A DNA stretch of 64,000 nucleotides from Pseudoalteromonas rubra (GTDB lineage Bacteria > Pseudomonadota > Gammaproteobacteria > Enterobacterales > Alteromonadaceae), in assembly GCF_005886805.2 (NCBI RefSeq), contig NZ_CP045429.1, positions 1-64,000 of the forward strand, given 5' to 3'. This document shows, in pieces, positions 13,989 through 25,151 of the stretch. Position numbers and translations under genes: made by a program. The notes below the pieces were generated by a model, which saw only the letters and a list, made by a program, of their open reading frames with translations, ran no database searches and was not told the origin of the DNA. Every line of letters starts with the position of its first letter. The stretch's first letter is position 1.

Positions 13989-15890
13989 ATGAAATTATGG
14001 TTTAGTCGTTTTGCTGTTACTTGCCTTGCAGTGTGCAGCGGGGCCTGGAGCCACCTGGGACAGGCTGCGGATCCGCATCAGGCGTTTAAAGACGCAGAGC
14101 GGGTCGCGTGGGGTGGCAATTATCAGGCCTTTAAAAAGTCGCTTGCCGAGCTCGATCACCCCCTCAAGCCTTATGTTGAGGCAACCTTCTATAAACGTCA
14201 TCCGAAGCTTAAATATCAGGATGAGATAGGGCGCTTTTTGTCGATTTATGATCACACGCCACTGGACTGGATGGTACGAAAGAGTTGGTTGAATTATCTC
14301 AAGCGTCGCAATAAAAAAGCCCTCTTTATAGAGCATTATCAGGACACCACCAATGCGGATCTGAAATGTACCTACTTACAGTTCCAGCTGGACCTGGGCG
14401 CGCCAGAGAAAGCCATTTTGGATCAGGTAGAACCATTGTGGGTTGTCGGTAAATCACAACCTAAAGCTTGCGACAAGTTGTTTAGCCGCTGGCAAAAAGC
14501 CGGGTATCGGACACAAGCGTTGGTGTGGCAAAGGATCACGCATGCCGCGCAGGGCGGTCAGGCGTCGCTACTCAAGTATTTAAAAACCTTGTTGCCCCGC
14601 AAAGAAGCCTACTTGGCAGATCTCTATCTTAGCGTACGGCGCGATCCCAGCGCATCTGCTGGTCTTTACCGATATAAGCAGCGCTCTGCCAAAGAAGCAG
14701 AGATAGCCGTCTATGGTGTCCGGCGTTTGATCTGGCGCGATCCTAAGCTGGCATTGCGCGCCTGGGATAAATTGCAGGGCATGTTTACCTTTACGCAGGC
14801 ACAACAGGACAGTGTGGCATATCGGTTTGCCCTGGCACTGGCTTCCAAAGGGCATGAGCAGGCTAAGTTCTGGCTCAACAAAGTGCCCCAGGAGTTACAG
14901 GATAAGAAACTGCGCCAGTGGCTGATGAGTAACATGCTTAAAGAGCAGGACTGGGAAGGGATCGCCGTGTTGTTTACGGGTATGGAAAATCTCAGTCATG
15001 GTCAGACATACTGGTTGGGCTATAGCTATGCCAAACGTAATCAGACGGAGAAAGCGCAAGCCTTGTGGCGACAAATTGCATCAAAGCGCGATTACTATGG
15101 CTTTCTTGCCGCTGCGCGCCTGGATCTGCCTGCGCAACTCAATGCTGAGCCGTTGAATGTGCCGCCGAGCATTGTGGCCAAGGTATCGGAAGCGCCAGGC
15201 TTCAAAAGGGCAAAAGCGCTCTATGAGCTGGAGCGTTTTACCGCAGCGCGGCGCGAGTGGAATTATTTAACCAATACTTCAAGCACCGCGGAAAAACTGG
15301 CGGCGTCGCTACTGGCCGCTGAACTCGATTGGTATGACAGCACCATTTATACGCTGGCACAGATCAAAGCCTGGAACTATGTAGACTTACGTTTTCCAAT
15401 GGCATTTGACGATCTGTTCGTTCGTTACAGCGAACGCAATAAGGTTGATTTGGCGTGGAGCTTTGCCATTGCCCGCAGAGAAAGTTCATTCGCACCCGAT
15501 GCGCGTTCCCATGCAGATGCATATGGTTTGATGCAGCTCCTGCCCAGCACCGCGAAGTATGTGGCTAAGTCACGGGTATCGACACGTCAATTAATGAAAC
15601 CGGCGACCAATATTCGTCTGGGTACCGATTATCTCGATTACCTGAAAGGCAAGAATAAAGGCAATGAGATCCTGGCCACAGCCTCTTACAATGCCGGCTT
15701 TCATCGTGTGAAGCGCTGGATCCCGAAAGAGGCCATGCCTGCGGAGTTATGGATCGAATTGATCCCTTATCGGGAAACCCGTGACTATGTCAAAAATGTT
15801 ATGGCGTATCGCCAGGTTTATCACACCAAGTTAGGTCGTGAGGGGAACATTCTGGCTGGCATTCTCGATATGCAGATTGGCGGTAAGTAA
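13989..15890 (+). CDS. slt: Soluble lytic murein transglycosylase
   Basis: Slt70-type periplasmic enzyme that cleaves the MurNAc-GlcNAc bond of peptidoglycan with 1,6-anhydro ring formation. The 633-residue product has a signal peptide with cleavage expected after GQA at residue 26. A long alpha-helical superhelical (U and L) region spans about 30-460. The C-terminal catalytic SLT domain has Glu498 in ARRESSF, followed by AYGLMQLLP, TNIRLGTDYLDYL and ATASYNAGFHRVKRW. E. coli mature Slt70 is of similar size. In E. coli slt is followed by trpR; here pepQ follows instead, with no trpR. Confidence 0.96.
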   Translation: MKLWFSRFAVTCLAVCSGAWSHLGQAADPHQAFKDAERVAWGGNYQAFKKSLAELDHPLKPYVEATFYKRHPKLKYQDEIGRFLSIYDHTPLDWMVRKSWLNYLKRRNKKALFIEHYQDTTNADLKCTYLQFQLDLGAPEKAILDQVEPLWVVGKSQPKACDKLFSRWQKAGYRTQALVWQRITHAAQGGQASLLKYLKTLLPRKEAYLADLYLSVRRDPSASAGLYRYKQRSAKEAEIAVYGVRRLIWRDPKLALRAWDKLQGMFTFTQAQQDSVAYRFALALASKGHEQAKFWLNKVPQELQDKKLRQWLMSNMLKEQDWEGIAVLFTGMENLSHGQTYWLGYSYAKRNQTEKAQALWRQIASKRDYYGFLAAARLDLPAQLNAEPLNVPPSIVAKVSEAPGFKRAKALYELERFTAARREWNYLTNTSSTAEKLAASLLAAELDWYDSTIYTLAQIKAWNYVDLRFPMAFDDLFVRYSERNKVDLAWSFAIARRESSFAPDARSHADAYGLMQLLPSTAKYVAKSRVSTRQLMKPATNIRLGTDYLDYLKGKNKGNEILATASYNAGFHRVKRWIPKEAMPAELWIELIPYRETRDYVKNVMAYRQVYHTKLGREGNILAGILDMQIGGK

Positions 15891-15963
15891 AGCGCATACC
15901 CTGTTCAGTTGTCGGTTTGTCTCGCGATAGCGAGGCTGACCGCGGCCGGCTTTACTTCTTTAA

Positions 15964-17346
<1,383 letters not shown>

Positions 17347-17414
17347 CCCAGCGTCTGAGTTAACTGTGTTAGACTGGGAGCCTTGTGCTCCCTGTGTTGT
17401 TTTGTTGAATTCCC

Positions 17415-18032
17415 ATGTCTGAATACGCCATTCCAAGCAGTACCATTTCACATCACGAAGAAATTAAGAAAAGCACGTTTATCGTGCACATTGCCCATAC
17501 GCCCACTCTAGAGGATGCTAAAGCGTTTATCCGGGCTATTAACGAGCAATATCCGGATGCCCGGCATAATTGCTGGGCCCATATCGCCGGGGCGCCGGGT
17601 GGCAGTCATGTACTGGGCTTTTCAGATGATGGGGAACCCAATGGCACGGCCGGTAAACCAATGCTGAATGTGTTGCTGGGCTCCGGACTTGGAGAGATCA
17701 CCGCCGTGACTACGCGTTATTTTGGGGGTATCAAGCTTGGTACGGGGGGGCTGGTGCGTGCTTATGGCGGAACACTCAACAATGCGCTGGACACACTGCC
17801 GACACAAATCAAGATCCCTGCCAGTACCTTAGTAGGTGAATCTGACTATGGTCTGCAGGGGAGTATAGAGCAGCACCTTAATAGCCAGTACACCGTGCTT
17901 AACATAGATAAGCAGTATGGTGCCTCTATCTCTTGGGAGATTGAACTGGATAGTCGTGAAGCAAAAACAGCGATTGCGTCGGTGCATGATCTGACTCATG
18001 GCGCCGTGTCACTGAGGTTCAAAGCGTCTTGA
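17415..18032 (+). CDS. yigZ: YigZ/IMPACT family protein
   Basis: The 205-residue product belongs to the UPF0029/IMPACT family, related to eukaryotic IMPACT (a Gcn2 regulator); the bacterial function is not firmly known. The N-terminal domain has the signature segments DGEPNGTAGKPML and YFGGIKLGTGGLVRAYGG (about residues 72-125). A small ferredoxin-like C-terminal domain follows. It starts 68 nt after pepQ and precedes trkH by 76 nt, the same neighbourhood as in E. coli. Confidence 0.93.
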   Translation: MSEYAIPSSTISHHEEIKKSTFIVHIAHTPTLEDAKAFIRAINEQYPDARHNCWAHIAGAPGGSHVLGFSDDGEPNGTAGKPMLNVLLGSGLGEITAVTTRYFGGIKLGTGGLVRAYGGTLNNALDTLPTQIKIPASTLVGESDYGLQGSIEQHLNSQYTVLNIDKQYGASISWEIELDSREAKTAIASVHDLTHGAVSLRFKAS

Positions 18033-18108
18033 GACGGGTTTCGCGGTTTACTAACTGAGTGATGTATTAGACAATCAGGTGTAATTACAATAACTCGCGA
18101 ATCGCGCC

Positions 18109-19560
18109 ATGCAATTTCGTACCATTATAAAGATACTCGGACAGCTTGTAGCGCTCTTTAGTCTGACTATGGTGCCACCGGCTCTGGTGTCTTTGATCTA
18201 TAAGGACGGCGGTGGTGTGCCGTTTGTCCTGGCATTTATCTTTAGCGTGCTGATTGGCCTGATGGCCTACTACCCAAACCGCAAAGAGCAGGGCGATCTG
18301 AAAGCCAGAGAGGGCTTCTTGATCGTGGTCTTGTTCTGGCTGGTACTGGGGGCTTTTGCGGCTGTGCCGCTGATCTTCTTAAGTGAACCCAATCTGTCGT
18401 TTGCCGATGCGGTTTTTGAGGCCTTTTCTGGCCTGACAACCACAGGGGCAACGGTATTGACGGGCATCGAATACTTGCCCAAATCTGTCCTTTTTTATCG
18501 TCAGCAATTGCAATGGCTCGGTGGTATGGGGATCATTGTTTTGGCCGTTGCGGTATTGCCAATGCTAGGCGTTGGTGGCATGCAGCTATACCGGGCCGAG
18601 ACACCCGGTCCGGTTAAAGACTCGAAAATGACCCCCCGGATAGCCGATACCGCCAAGCATTTATGGTATATCTATGTGACTTTGACACTGGCCTGTACGC
18701 TGGCTTATGCCTGGGCCGGGATGAGCTGGTTCGATGCTATCTGTCATGCGTTTGCAACCATTGCTATTGGCGGGTTCTCAACCTATGACGCTTCAATAGG
18801 CCACTTCGACAGCCCAATGATCAATGCCATTTGTGTGTTCTTCCTGCTCATTGCCGCAGCCAACTTTTCACTGCATTATGCCGCCGTGGCGGGTCGTAAC
18901 ATTAAAGTTTACTTCAGAGACCCTGAGCTCAAAGTCTTTTTGTTTATTCAGCTTGCGCTGGTGGTGTTATGTTTTGCGGTGCTGTCGTCTAAGCAGGTAT
19001 ACAGCAATGGTGATGAAACGCTGGATCATGCGCTGTTTCAGGCGGTCTCTATCAGTACCACCGCAGGTTTTGCCACAGACAGCTTTGCGGCCTGGCCATT
19101 ATTCCTGCCTATTTTGCTGATCTTTTCCAGTTTCATTGGGGGTTGTGCTGGGTCAACCGGCGGTGGCATGAAAGTGGTGCGGGTATTCCTGCTTTACTTA
19201 CAGGGGATCCGAGAGCTGAATCGTCTGGTGCACCCTCGTGCCATATATTCCATTAAGCTGGGGCGTAAGGCACTGCCCGATAAAGTAGTCGAAGCCGTAT
19301 GGGGATTTTTCTCGGCCTATGCACTGGTCTTTGTGATCATCATGATTGCTTTGCTGGGCACCGGACTGGATAACATCACGGCGTTCTCAGCAACCGCGGC
19401 ATGTTTAAATAACCTTGGCCCGGGATTGGGTGATGTTGCGGCACATTATGGGGATATCCCCGACTCAGCGAAATGGATATTAACCTTGGCCATGGTATTC
19501 GGCCGTCTTGAAATTTTCACCCTGTTAGTACTGTTCACCCCCACGTTCTGGCGTGGGTGA
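18109..19560 (+). CDS. trkH: Trk potassium uptake membrane protein TrkH
   Basis: TrkH is the pore subunit of the Trk K+ uptake system, gated by cytosolic TrkA (encoded at 21484-22860 in this window). At 483 residues it has exactly the E. coli length. Four pseudo-repeated membrane-pore-membrane units carry the selectivity-filter regions FSGLTTTGATVLTG, ATIAIGGFSTYD, SISTTAGFATDSF and TAACLNNLGPGLG. The product is strongly hydrophobic throughout. A degenerate tandem repeat begins immediately after the stop codon. Confidence 0.97.
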   Translation: MQFRTIIKILGQLVALFSLTMVPPALVSLIYKDGGGVPFVLAFIFSVLIGLMAYYPNRKEQGDLKAREGFLIVVLFWLVLGAFAAVPLIFLSEPNLSFADAVFEAFSGLTTTGATVLTGIEYLPKSVLFYRQQLQWLGGMGIIVLAVAVLPMLGVGGMQLYRAETPGPVKDSKMTPRIADTAKHLWYIYVTLTLACTLAYAWAGMSWFDAICHAFATIAIGGFSTYDASIGHFDSPMINAICVFFLLIAAANFSLHYAAVAGRNIKVYFRDPELKVFLFIQLALVVLCFAVLSSKQVYSNGDETLDHALFQAVSISTTAGFATDSFAAWPLFLPILLIFSSFIGGCAGSTGGGMKVVRVFLLYLQGIRELNRLVHPRAIYSIKLGRKALPDKVVEAVWGFFSAYALVFVIIMIALLGTGLDNITAFSATAACLNNLGPGLGDVAAHYGDIPDSAKWILTLAMVFGRLEIFTLLVLFTPTFWRG

Positions 19561-19598
19561 GGCCAGACCGATATGCCAGTGGCATATCGCAGCTGGCC
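19561..19598. repeat. Nested hairpin immediately after trkH
   Basis: GGCCAG (19561-19566) pairs with CTGGCC (19593-19598), enclosing a perfect 8-bp stem GATATGCC / GGCATATC with a 3-nt loop. There is no T tract, so this may be a structured repeat end or a Rho-type stop rather than an intrinsic terminator. Confidence 0.55.
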
Positions 19599-19765
19599 GA
19601 ACGCGAGACCTTGGATGGTCGAGCCGGAATACACCGCCATGGATGGCTTTCTGCACCAATCTAAACTGGTTGGCCGAACGCGAGGCCGGGGGCACCGAGC
19701 TGTGGCTGGCCGAGCCGGAATACATCGCCATGGAAGGCTTTCTGCATCAATCTAAATTAGCTGGC
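19594..19765. repeat. Degenerate tandem repeat, two units of about 77-91 bp
   Basis: TGGCCGAACGCGAG occurs at 19594 and again at 19671. GAGCCGGAATACA(T/C) followed by CGCCATGGA(T/A)GGCTTTCTGCA(C/T)CAATCTAAA occurs at 19621 and at 19712. The second unit is 14 nt longer between these blocks. All frames remain open through it (for example 19553-19855 on + and 19446-19731 on -), but the frames give no convincing protein and lack RBSs. I call it a non-coding repeat or a decayed duplication. A third start of the unit (GCTGGCC) follows at about 19758. Confidence 0.7.
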
Positions 19766-20186
19766 CTAAGTGTCGAGGGGTTGGCTGGTTTTTATTTGTT
19801 TCAGCTTCCATCCAAAAAAGACCTGCCTGATTGCTTAGTTGTTGACACAAAGTAAGACAAGCCTATTGCTCAGCGTACTGCTTTTGCATATTAAAATGAC
19901 CTGATTAAGGTATGTTTGTAAATTTTTTAATATTTGTTCTTCTGACTTTTACATTTCAAAAAAATTACAATTCTATTTAAATCATTGGTTTATTTTGTTT
20001 CCTATAAACTCACGCATTAGTCAAATTAACGCCAGTTAAAAAAATATATCAAAAAACGCAAAAAATGCATTTTTTCATTAGCAGTGGTGTCATATTTGTA
20101 TCGTCAGGGTAAATACCCTACTTTTTAAGTTACCCACACCGGACAGTGGGTGTTGCCAGAAAACAAAACTATGAGGAATGGCCGAG
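19766..20186. other. AT-rich intergenic region before the unknown gene
   Basis: About 420 nt with no gene. It contains a 16-bp A6-TGCA-T6 type palindrome at 20060-20075, a small inverted repeat AGGGTA-AA-TACCCT at 20106-20119, and a hairpin ACCCAC / GTGGGT at 20132-20151 just upstream of the next start. The A/T content is clearly higher than in neighbouring genes, which suggests a long, possibly structured promoter or 5' leader for the gene at 20187. Confidence 0.5.
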
Positions 20187-20675
20187 ATGTTTGCCATGTC
20201 ACATCAAAATAAACATAAAGCAATTCAAGCAGGGATGATCAGCCGGGTAAATCTGGCTGGCGGCGCCAGTGACTTAACTGAATGTGTGGCTCAGCTCAAC
20301 CAATATATGAGTGGGACCGGGTGCTTACAGTACGATAGCTGTTTGCCATCCGCTCACGGCAGTGTCCCGTTACAGCGTTACGATGGCGTCGAAGTCAGTG
20401 AGTGTGTGATCGGTATTATTTCAGAAAATGCATTGTGGCAAACGCGTACTTTGCCTCCTCTGGTACTCAAAGAACACACCGGAAAGCTAACACACACTGA
20501 TCACGAGCACATGCTGGGTATTACTTTTATTACAAAACGTAATGGTGAACCTATGCTGTTCTTTACCGAACATTATGAGCAACATCTGGCACTGAGTACT
20601 CTTGAAGTGCAAAGCCGTATGATGACACTCAGAGATGCGGCAATTTTGCTGAAAGGACATTTACAACAGGGGTAA
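20187..20675 (+). CDS. Uncharacterised protein
   Basis: I do not recognise this family. Starting at the ATG at 20187 it has 162 residues. This start is preferred because GAGGA at 20173-20177 lies 9 nt upstream; ATGs at 20178 and 20196 are in the same frame. There is no signal peptide or membrane segment. It is a soluble mixed alpha/beta sequence with SENALWQTRTLPPLVLKEHT and EHMLGITFITKRNGEPMLFF. A weak similarity in style to chorismate lyase-like folds came to mind but is unproven. It lies between trkH and the PilZ gene, on the same strand, 86 nt before the latter, in a slot not occupied in E. coli. Confidence 0.7.
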   Translation: MFAMSHQNKHKAIQAGMISRVNLAGGASDLTECVAQLNQYMSGTGCLQYDSCLPSAHGSVPLQRYDGVEVSECVIGIISENALWQTRTLPPLVLKEHTGKLTHTDHEHMLGITFITKRNGEPMLFFTEHYEQHLALSTLEVQSRMMTLRDAAILLKGHLQQG

Positions 20676-20761
20676 GCCTGTTCCTGTAATGGGGTTGAAA
20701 CCATTATATTAATTGCATTTTGCTGCTACACTATCAGCAGAGTAGTTAGCAGGGTTACAAG

Positions 20762-21448
20762 ATGTTGAAGCGTAAAACGCAACGGAGCAGGAAGCACTTA
20801 ACGCAGATCCCCGCGGGCAGTCTGATTGATATTGAAATTGTCATGCCAGCCAGCCGGAAACGCGTCCGTACTGAGTTTATCGGGGTGCTTGAAGATCAGT
20901 ATATTATTTTAAATTATCCCAACCCTAAGCGACTCGGCGCGGCGGCTGATTATGTGAAGACGGGGACGGAGATCATCGTCCGGGCCCTGCCTGAAGATAG
21001 TAATGGGCAGATCATTGCTTTCAAAGAGACCATTAAAGCCATTAGTAATCACCCCGCGCGGCTTATTTTTCTTTACTATCCCCATGAAGTACAAACCTAT
21101 CAGCTGCGCGCTCAAACCCGCGTACCAGCCCTAATTCCTGCCATTTTGCAGTTGCCCGATTACAATGAAGTGGGCGTGATCAAAGACATTTCGCTGTCGG
21201 GTATGATGTTTGATATTCAAAAAGAACACCTGCCTGACGATCTGGAGTCAGAAAACTGTGAAGTATTGATTGAAGGTAAAGACGACAATGCGTCTGCTAT
21301 CAAAGGCAAAGTGTGCCGTATTATTGAAAGTGCAGAGGGCAATGTGTCGTTGGGGATCCAGGTCGTGGGCCCGGATACGACCATCAAAGCGGTGTTAAAA
21401 GACTACCTGATAGATTTGTCTATTCTGTCTGAAGAAGACGAGCACTAG
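20762..21448 (+). CDS. PilZ-domain protein with YcgR-like N-terminus
   Basis: The 228-residue product is a likely cyclic-di-GMP effector. Residues 1-110 resemble the YcgR_2-type N-terminal beta domain (AGSLIDIEIV ... LEDQYIILNYP). From about 118 a PilZ domain follows, with the binding signature RxxxR (RAQTR) and DxSxxG seen as DISLSG, and an ending typical of a closing helix. Both motif halves are intact, so binding of c-di-GMP is expected. YcgR-type proteins act as flagellar brakes, but no motility genes are nearby. It converges on trkA, and a 9-bp hairpin overlaps its stop codon. Confidence 0.9.
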   Translation: MLKRKTQRSRKHLTQIPAGSLIDIEIVMPASRKRVRTEFIGVLEDQYIILNYPNPKRLGAAADYVKTGTEIIVRALPEDSNGQIIAFKETIKAISNHPARLIFLYYPHEVQTYQLRAQTRVPALIPAILQLPDYNEVGVIKDISLSGMMFDIQKEHLPDDLESENCEVLIEGKDDNASAIKGKVCRIIESAEGNVSLGIQVVGPDTTIKAVLKDYLIDLSILSEEDEH

Positions 21449-21470
21449 CTGACCAAACCAGTTGGTCAGC
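21448..21470. terminator. Hairpin between convergent PilZ gene and trkA
   Basis: A perfect 9-bp stem GCTGACCAA / TTGGTCAGC with a 5-nt loop begins at the last base of the PilZ stop codon and ends 13 nt before the trkA stop. There is no T tract on either strand, so termination would be imperfect or Rho-assisted. Confidence 0.45.
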
Positions 21471-21483
21471 CAGGGTCTGAGCA

Positions 21484-22860
21484 TTACACAAACAGTGCGC
21501 TGACCTGGAAGAGCTTTTCAACCACACCAATCTGTTTTTTGTCGATCAGAAACATGATGACATGATCTCCTGAGAGGATGATGGTGTCATCGTGGGCTAT
21601 CAGTACTTCGTCGTCACGAACTATGGCACCAATGGTAGTGCCTGCTGGCAACTTGATGTCCCGAATGGCACGGCCAACCACTTTTGAGGTGTTCTCGTCG
21701 CCGTGTGCAACGGCTTCAATGGCTTCAGCAGCGCCCTTACGAAGTGAGTAAACGTTCACTATATCACCACGTCTGACGTGGGTGAGCAGGGCTGAAATGG
21801 TCGCTTGTTGAGGTGAAATCGCAATATCGATTTCTCCTCCCTGTACCAGGTCAACGTACGCGCCTCGCTGGATGAGCACCATGGTCTTCTGCGCACCCAT
21901 GCGTTTGGCCAGCATCGCTGCCATGATGTTGGCTTCATCGTCATTGGTGACCGCAATGAACACATCAACCTGTTCAATATGTTCTTCGGATAACAGTTCC
22001 TGATCAGACGCATCACCACAAAAGACCACGGTGTTGTCGAGCATTTCTGACAAGGACGATGCCCGGTCATGATTACGCTCGATGAGTTTAACACTGTGAT
22101 TTTTTTCTAATGATCTGGCCAGACCGGCACCGATATTACCACCACCTGCGATCATAATTTTACGATAAGACCGTTCGAGCTTTTGCAGCTCGTTCATGAC
22201 CGCACGGATATGTTTAGTGGCTGCAATGAAGAACACTTCGTCGTCGGCTTCTATCACAGTGGTGCCTAACGGCTTAATGGCTTTGCCCTGACGGTAAATG
22301 GCAGCGACCCGGGTATCTACATTCGGGATATGCTCTTTTAATGCAGACAGTGCATAGCCAACCAGCAGACCACCATAGTAAGCCTTAACAGCCACTAGAG
22401 ATAACATACCCTCGGCAAATTGCAGTACCTGCAATGCGCCGGGGTAATCGATCAGGCGGCGAATATAACGGGTCACCAGTTGCTCTGGTGCAATATAGTG
22501 ATCGACCGGTAAGTCGTCGTTATGAAATAACTTTTCCCGATACTTCAGATATTGCTCAGAGCGGATCCGGGCAATTTTAGTGGGCGTATTAAAAATACTA
22601 TATGCCACCTGGCAGGCGATCATATTCACTTCATCCGAACTGGTCACCGCAATGACCATATCGGCATCTTCGGCACCGGCTTGTCGGAGCACATCCGGGT
22701 GGGCACTATGTCCCGTCACGCCTTGCAGGTCATACTTGTCCTGCAATTCCCTTAATCGTTCTCCGTCAATATCGACAACGGTAATTTCATTCTGTTCGCC
22801 GACCAGGTTTTCGGCCAGTGTACCACCGACTTGTCCGGCACCTAAGATTATGATTTTCAT
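21484..22860 (-). CDS. trkA: Trk potassium transporter NAD-binding subunit TrkA
   Basis: TrkA is the cytosolic ring that gates TrkH/TrkG in response to nucleotides. Its 458 residues equal the E. coli length. It has two RCK repeats, each with a Rossmann nucleotide fold ([19 protein letters not shown] at the start and [18 protein letters not shown] near residue 233) followed by a TrkA_C domain. It is the last gene of the leftward operon def-fmt-rsmB-trkA, beginning 17 nt after rsmB, the same order as in E. coli. Its partner trkH is in this window 1.9 kb away. Confidence 0.98.
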   Translation of the reverse strand: MKIIILGAGQVGGTLAENLVGEQNEITVVDIDGERLRELQDKYDLQGVTGHSAHPDVLRQAGAEDADMVIAVTSSDEVNMIACQVAYSIFNTPTKIARIRSEQYLKYREKLFHNDDLPVDHYIAPEQLVTRYIRRLIDYPGALQVLQFAEGMLSLVAVKAYYGGLLVGYALSALKEHIPNVDTRVAAIYRQGKAIKPLGTTVIEADDEVFFIAATKHIRAVMNELQKLERSYRKIMIAGGGNIGAGLARSLEKNHSVKLIERNHDRASSLSEMLDNTVVFCGDASDQELLSEEHIEQVDVFIAVTNDDEANIMAAMLAKRMGAQKTMVLIQRGAYVDLVQGGEIDIAISPQQATISALLTHVRRGDIVNVYSLRKGAAEAIEAVAHGDENTSKVVGRAIRDIKLPAGTTIGAIVRDDEVLIAHDDTIILSGDHVIMFLIDKKQIGVVEKLFQVSALFV

Positions 22861-22877
22861 ACGTTAGTTAAGCGCTA

Positions 22878-24161
22878 TTATTGTTTTTCCAGCCGTGCGT
22901 AATAAAAGCCATCAGTATGACCTGGCAGCAGTTGCAAGCCAGGCGTGTCTGGTGTGTCCTGGTCGTGCAATGGCGTGAGTTGAGCATCCGCCGTGCGTGA
23001 TAAAAACGCTGCGACTTGCTCTGCGTTTTCCTGAGGCAACACGGAGCAGGTCGCATACACTAAGGTACCGCCGGGCTTGAGTAATGGCCAGATTGCATCC
23101 AGAATACTGGCCTGTAAAGTTGCGAGCTCATCAATGTCGGTGGCGCGACGCAACCATTTGATGTCCGGGTGTCGACGGATCACGCCAGTTGCTGAGCAGG
23201 GCACATCTAATAAAATGCGATCGAACTGTTCACCTTGCCACCAGGTATCTGGTGCGGCCGCATTGGCTTCAAGGCACTGCGCACTGAGATGCAGACGCTG
23301 CAGGTTTTCGTCAACGCGTTTCAGGCGCTCACCATCGGCATCCAAAGCAATCACATTGGCATCGGCTAATTCGAGAATATGACAGGTTTTGCCTCCTGGT
23401 GCGGCACAGGCATCCAGAATATGCTCGCCGTCTTGTGGTGCAAGCAAACGGGCGGCCATTTGCGCTGCTGCATCTTGCACTGAGCTGGCACCTTGAGCAA
23501 ACTCAGGCAATTGTTGAACATCAACAGGTTTGGTCAGCAAAATGCCATCTGCAAAGTCCGCATCCAGGGTATGAGCAATGCCTTGTGCATCAAGACGCTC
23601 TGCATAATCTGCTGTGGTTGATTGACGCTGGTTAACGCGTAGCCACATAGGTGCCTGTTGCTGATTGGCTGTTAAAATTTCTTCCCACTGCTGTGGGTAA
23701 GCGGCTTGCAGTTTCTTAATGAACCAGCCCGGGTGGTTGTACCGACAGACCGGGATTGCATTGGCGCTGGCTTCTAACGTGTCCTGAGCACGTTGGAAGT
23801 TACGTAGTACTGCGTTGATTAGCCCCTTCAAACCTGGTGCCTGTAGTTTATTGGCTGCATTGACCGTTTCTGCCACTGCGGCGTGAGCAGGCACGCGCAT
23901 ATGTTGCAACTGATAAATACCCACGTATAACAAAAACTGGAATACCCGGTTTTTACCTTTGAGTGGTTGCTCGAGCAATTGCTGGCAATAGTGTTCCAGA
24001 CTGGGCAGGTGGCGTAAAACGCCATAGCAGATCTGTTGCAACAGGGCGCGATCTTTCACTGGCAGCTGACGGCTGGCATAAGGCAGTTGGGTTGTCAGGG
24101 ACTGGCCTTTATCAACGACCTGAAACAGAGTTTGCGCGGCGAGCGCGCGTACATTGGCCAT
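22878..24161 (-). CDS. rsmB: 16S rRNA (cytosine-967-C5)-methyltransferase RsmB
   Basis: RsmB methylates C967 of 16S rRNA using S-adenosylmethionine. The 427-residue product has an N-terminal NusB-like RNA-binding domain (about 1-130) and a C-terminal Rossmann methyltransferase domain. SAM motif I is [16 protein letters not shown]; the two active-site cysteines are in [18 protein letters not shown] and [15 protein letters not shown]. Its start overlaps the fmt stop by one base (TGATG), indicating translational coupling. Confidence 0.97.
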   Translation of the reverse strand: MANVRALAAQTLFQVVDKGQSLTTQLPYASRQLPVKDRALLQQICYGVLRHLPSLEHYCQQLLEQPLKGKNRVFQFLLYVGIYQLQHMRVPAHAAVAETVNAANKLQAPGLKGLINAVLRNFQRAQDTLEASANAIPVCRYNHPGWFIKKLQAAYPQQWEEILTANQQQAPMWLRVNQRQSTTADYAERLDAQGIAHTLDADFADGILLTKPVDVQQLPEFAQGASSVQDAAAQMAARLLAPQDGEHILDACAAPGGKTCHILELADANVIALDADGERLKRVDENLQRLHLSAQCLEANAAAPDTWWQGEQFDRILLDVPCSATGVIRRHPDIKWLRRATDIDELATLQASILDAIWPLLKPGGTLVYATCSVLPQENAEQVAAFLSRTADAQLTPLHDQDTPDTPGLQLLPGHTDGFYYARLEKQ

Positions 24162-25105
24162 CAGGCACCCACCTGGCTACCGGGGGCTACCCAGTCGCTG
24201 CGGCCATTCAGGAAGTCTTGTGCCGACATGGGCTTTTTACCTTGCGGTTGGAGCTGTGTGATGGTCAGTGCTTGCTCACCACAGGCGATAGTGATCCCGT
24301 TCTTGTCTGCGCTGAGTACTTGTCCGGGTGTGCCTTTATTAGAGACAACCTGGGCTTGCCAAATTTTAACTGTCTGGCCCTGCATCTGGGTGTAGCATAC
24401 TGGCCAGGGGTTAAAGGCGCGAATGTTACGCTCAATTTGCAGTGCGTCTAGTTGCCAGTCAATATTGGCTTCTTCTTTAGAGAGCTTTTTGGCGTAATTG
24501 GCCTGGGCGTCATCCTGTGGCTCGGCGTTCAGCGTGCCAGCAGCCAGTTTATCCAATGTGGCAACCAGCGCGTCCGGTCCGAGCTCGGCCAGCTTGTTAT
24601 ACAGGCTGGCACTGGTTTCGTCTTCATCAATCGGGCAGGTAGCGATGTGCAGCATGTCGCCGGTGTCCAAGCCTTCATCCATTTGCATAATGGTCACGCC
24701 GGTTTCTTTATCGCCTGCCCAGATGGCACGTTGGATTGGGGCTGCACCACGCCAGCGTGGCAGAATTGAACCATGGACATTCAGACAGCCCAAACGAGGT
24801 GTGTCCAGAATGGCTTTAGGCAACAGTAGGCCATACGCTACCACCACCATTACGTCGGCATTCAGTGCAGCAAGTTCAGCCTGTGCGTCGTCAGACTTGA
24901 GTGATTGTGGTTGGTAGACGGGCAGATCGTGTTCCAGTGCCAGAGTTTTCACTTCGCTGGCTTTGAGTTTTTTACCGCGGCCGGCGGGGCGGTCTGGTTG
25001 GCTGTAAACAGCGACAACGTCATGATGTGATGCGATCAGTGCAGCCAAATGCTTGGCAGCAAAATCCGGGGTGCCCGCAAAGACAATACGCAGAGATTTG
25101 CTCAC
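24161..25105 (-). CDS. fmt: Methionyl-tRNA formyltransferase
   Basis: Fmt formylates the initiator Met-tRNA with 10-formyltetrahydrofolate. The 314 residues match the family (E. coli 315). The signature [18 protein letters not shown] contains the catalytic His, preceded by Asn in LNVHGS, and a downstream Asp lies in [11 protein letters not shown]. The tRNA acceptor-binding loop [11 protein letters not shown] is present near residue 40. A C-terminal OB-like domain follows. It is 46 nt downstream of def and overlaps rsmB by one base. Confidence 0.98.
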   Translation of the reverse strand: MSKSLRIVFAGTPDFAAKHLAALIASHHDVVAVYSQPDRPAGRGKKLKASEVKTLALEHDLPVYQPQSLKSDDAQAELAALNADVMVVVAYGLLLPKAILDTPRLGCLNVHGSILPRWRGAAPIQRAIWAGDKETGVTIMQMDEGLDTGDMLHIATCPIDEDETSASLYNKLAELGPDALVATLDKLAAGTLNAEPQDDAQANYAKKLSKEEANIDWQLDALQIERNIRAFNPWPVCYTQMQGQTVKIWQAQVVSNKGTPGQVLSADKNGITIACGEQALTITQLQPQGKKPMSAQDFLNGRSDWVAPGSQVGA

Positions 25106-25151
25106 TTGAGGTTCCAGTTAGGTAGTATATTGATAGTCGATAACGACACGC

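Noticed and set aside
19553..19855. 100-codon frame covering the repeat after trkH
   Set aside because: It starts inside trkH, follows the tandem repeat and has no RBS; the repeat reads open in several frames on both strands.
23963..24451. 162-codon open frame antisense to rsmB and fmt
   Set aside because: Spans two real genes on the other strand and looks like a product of their GC-rich codon positions.
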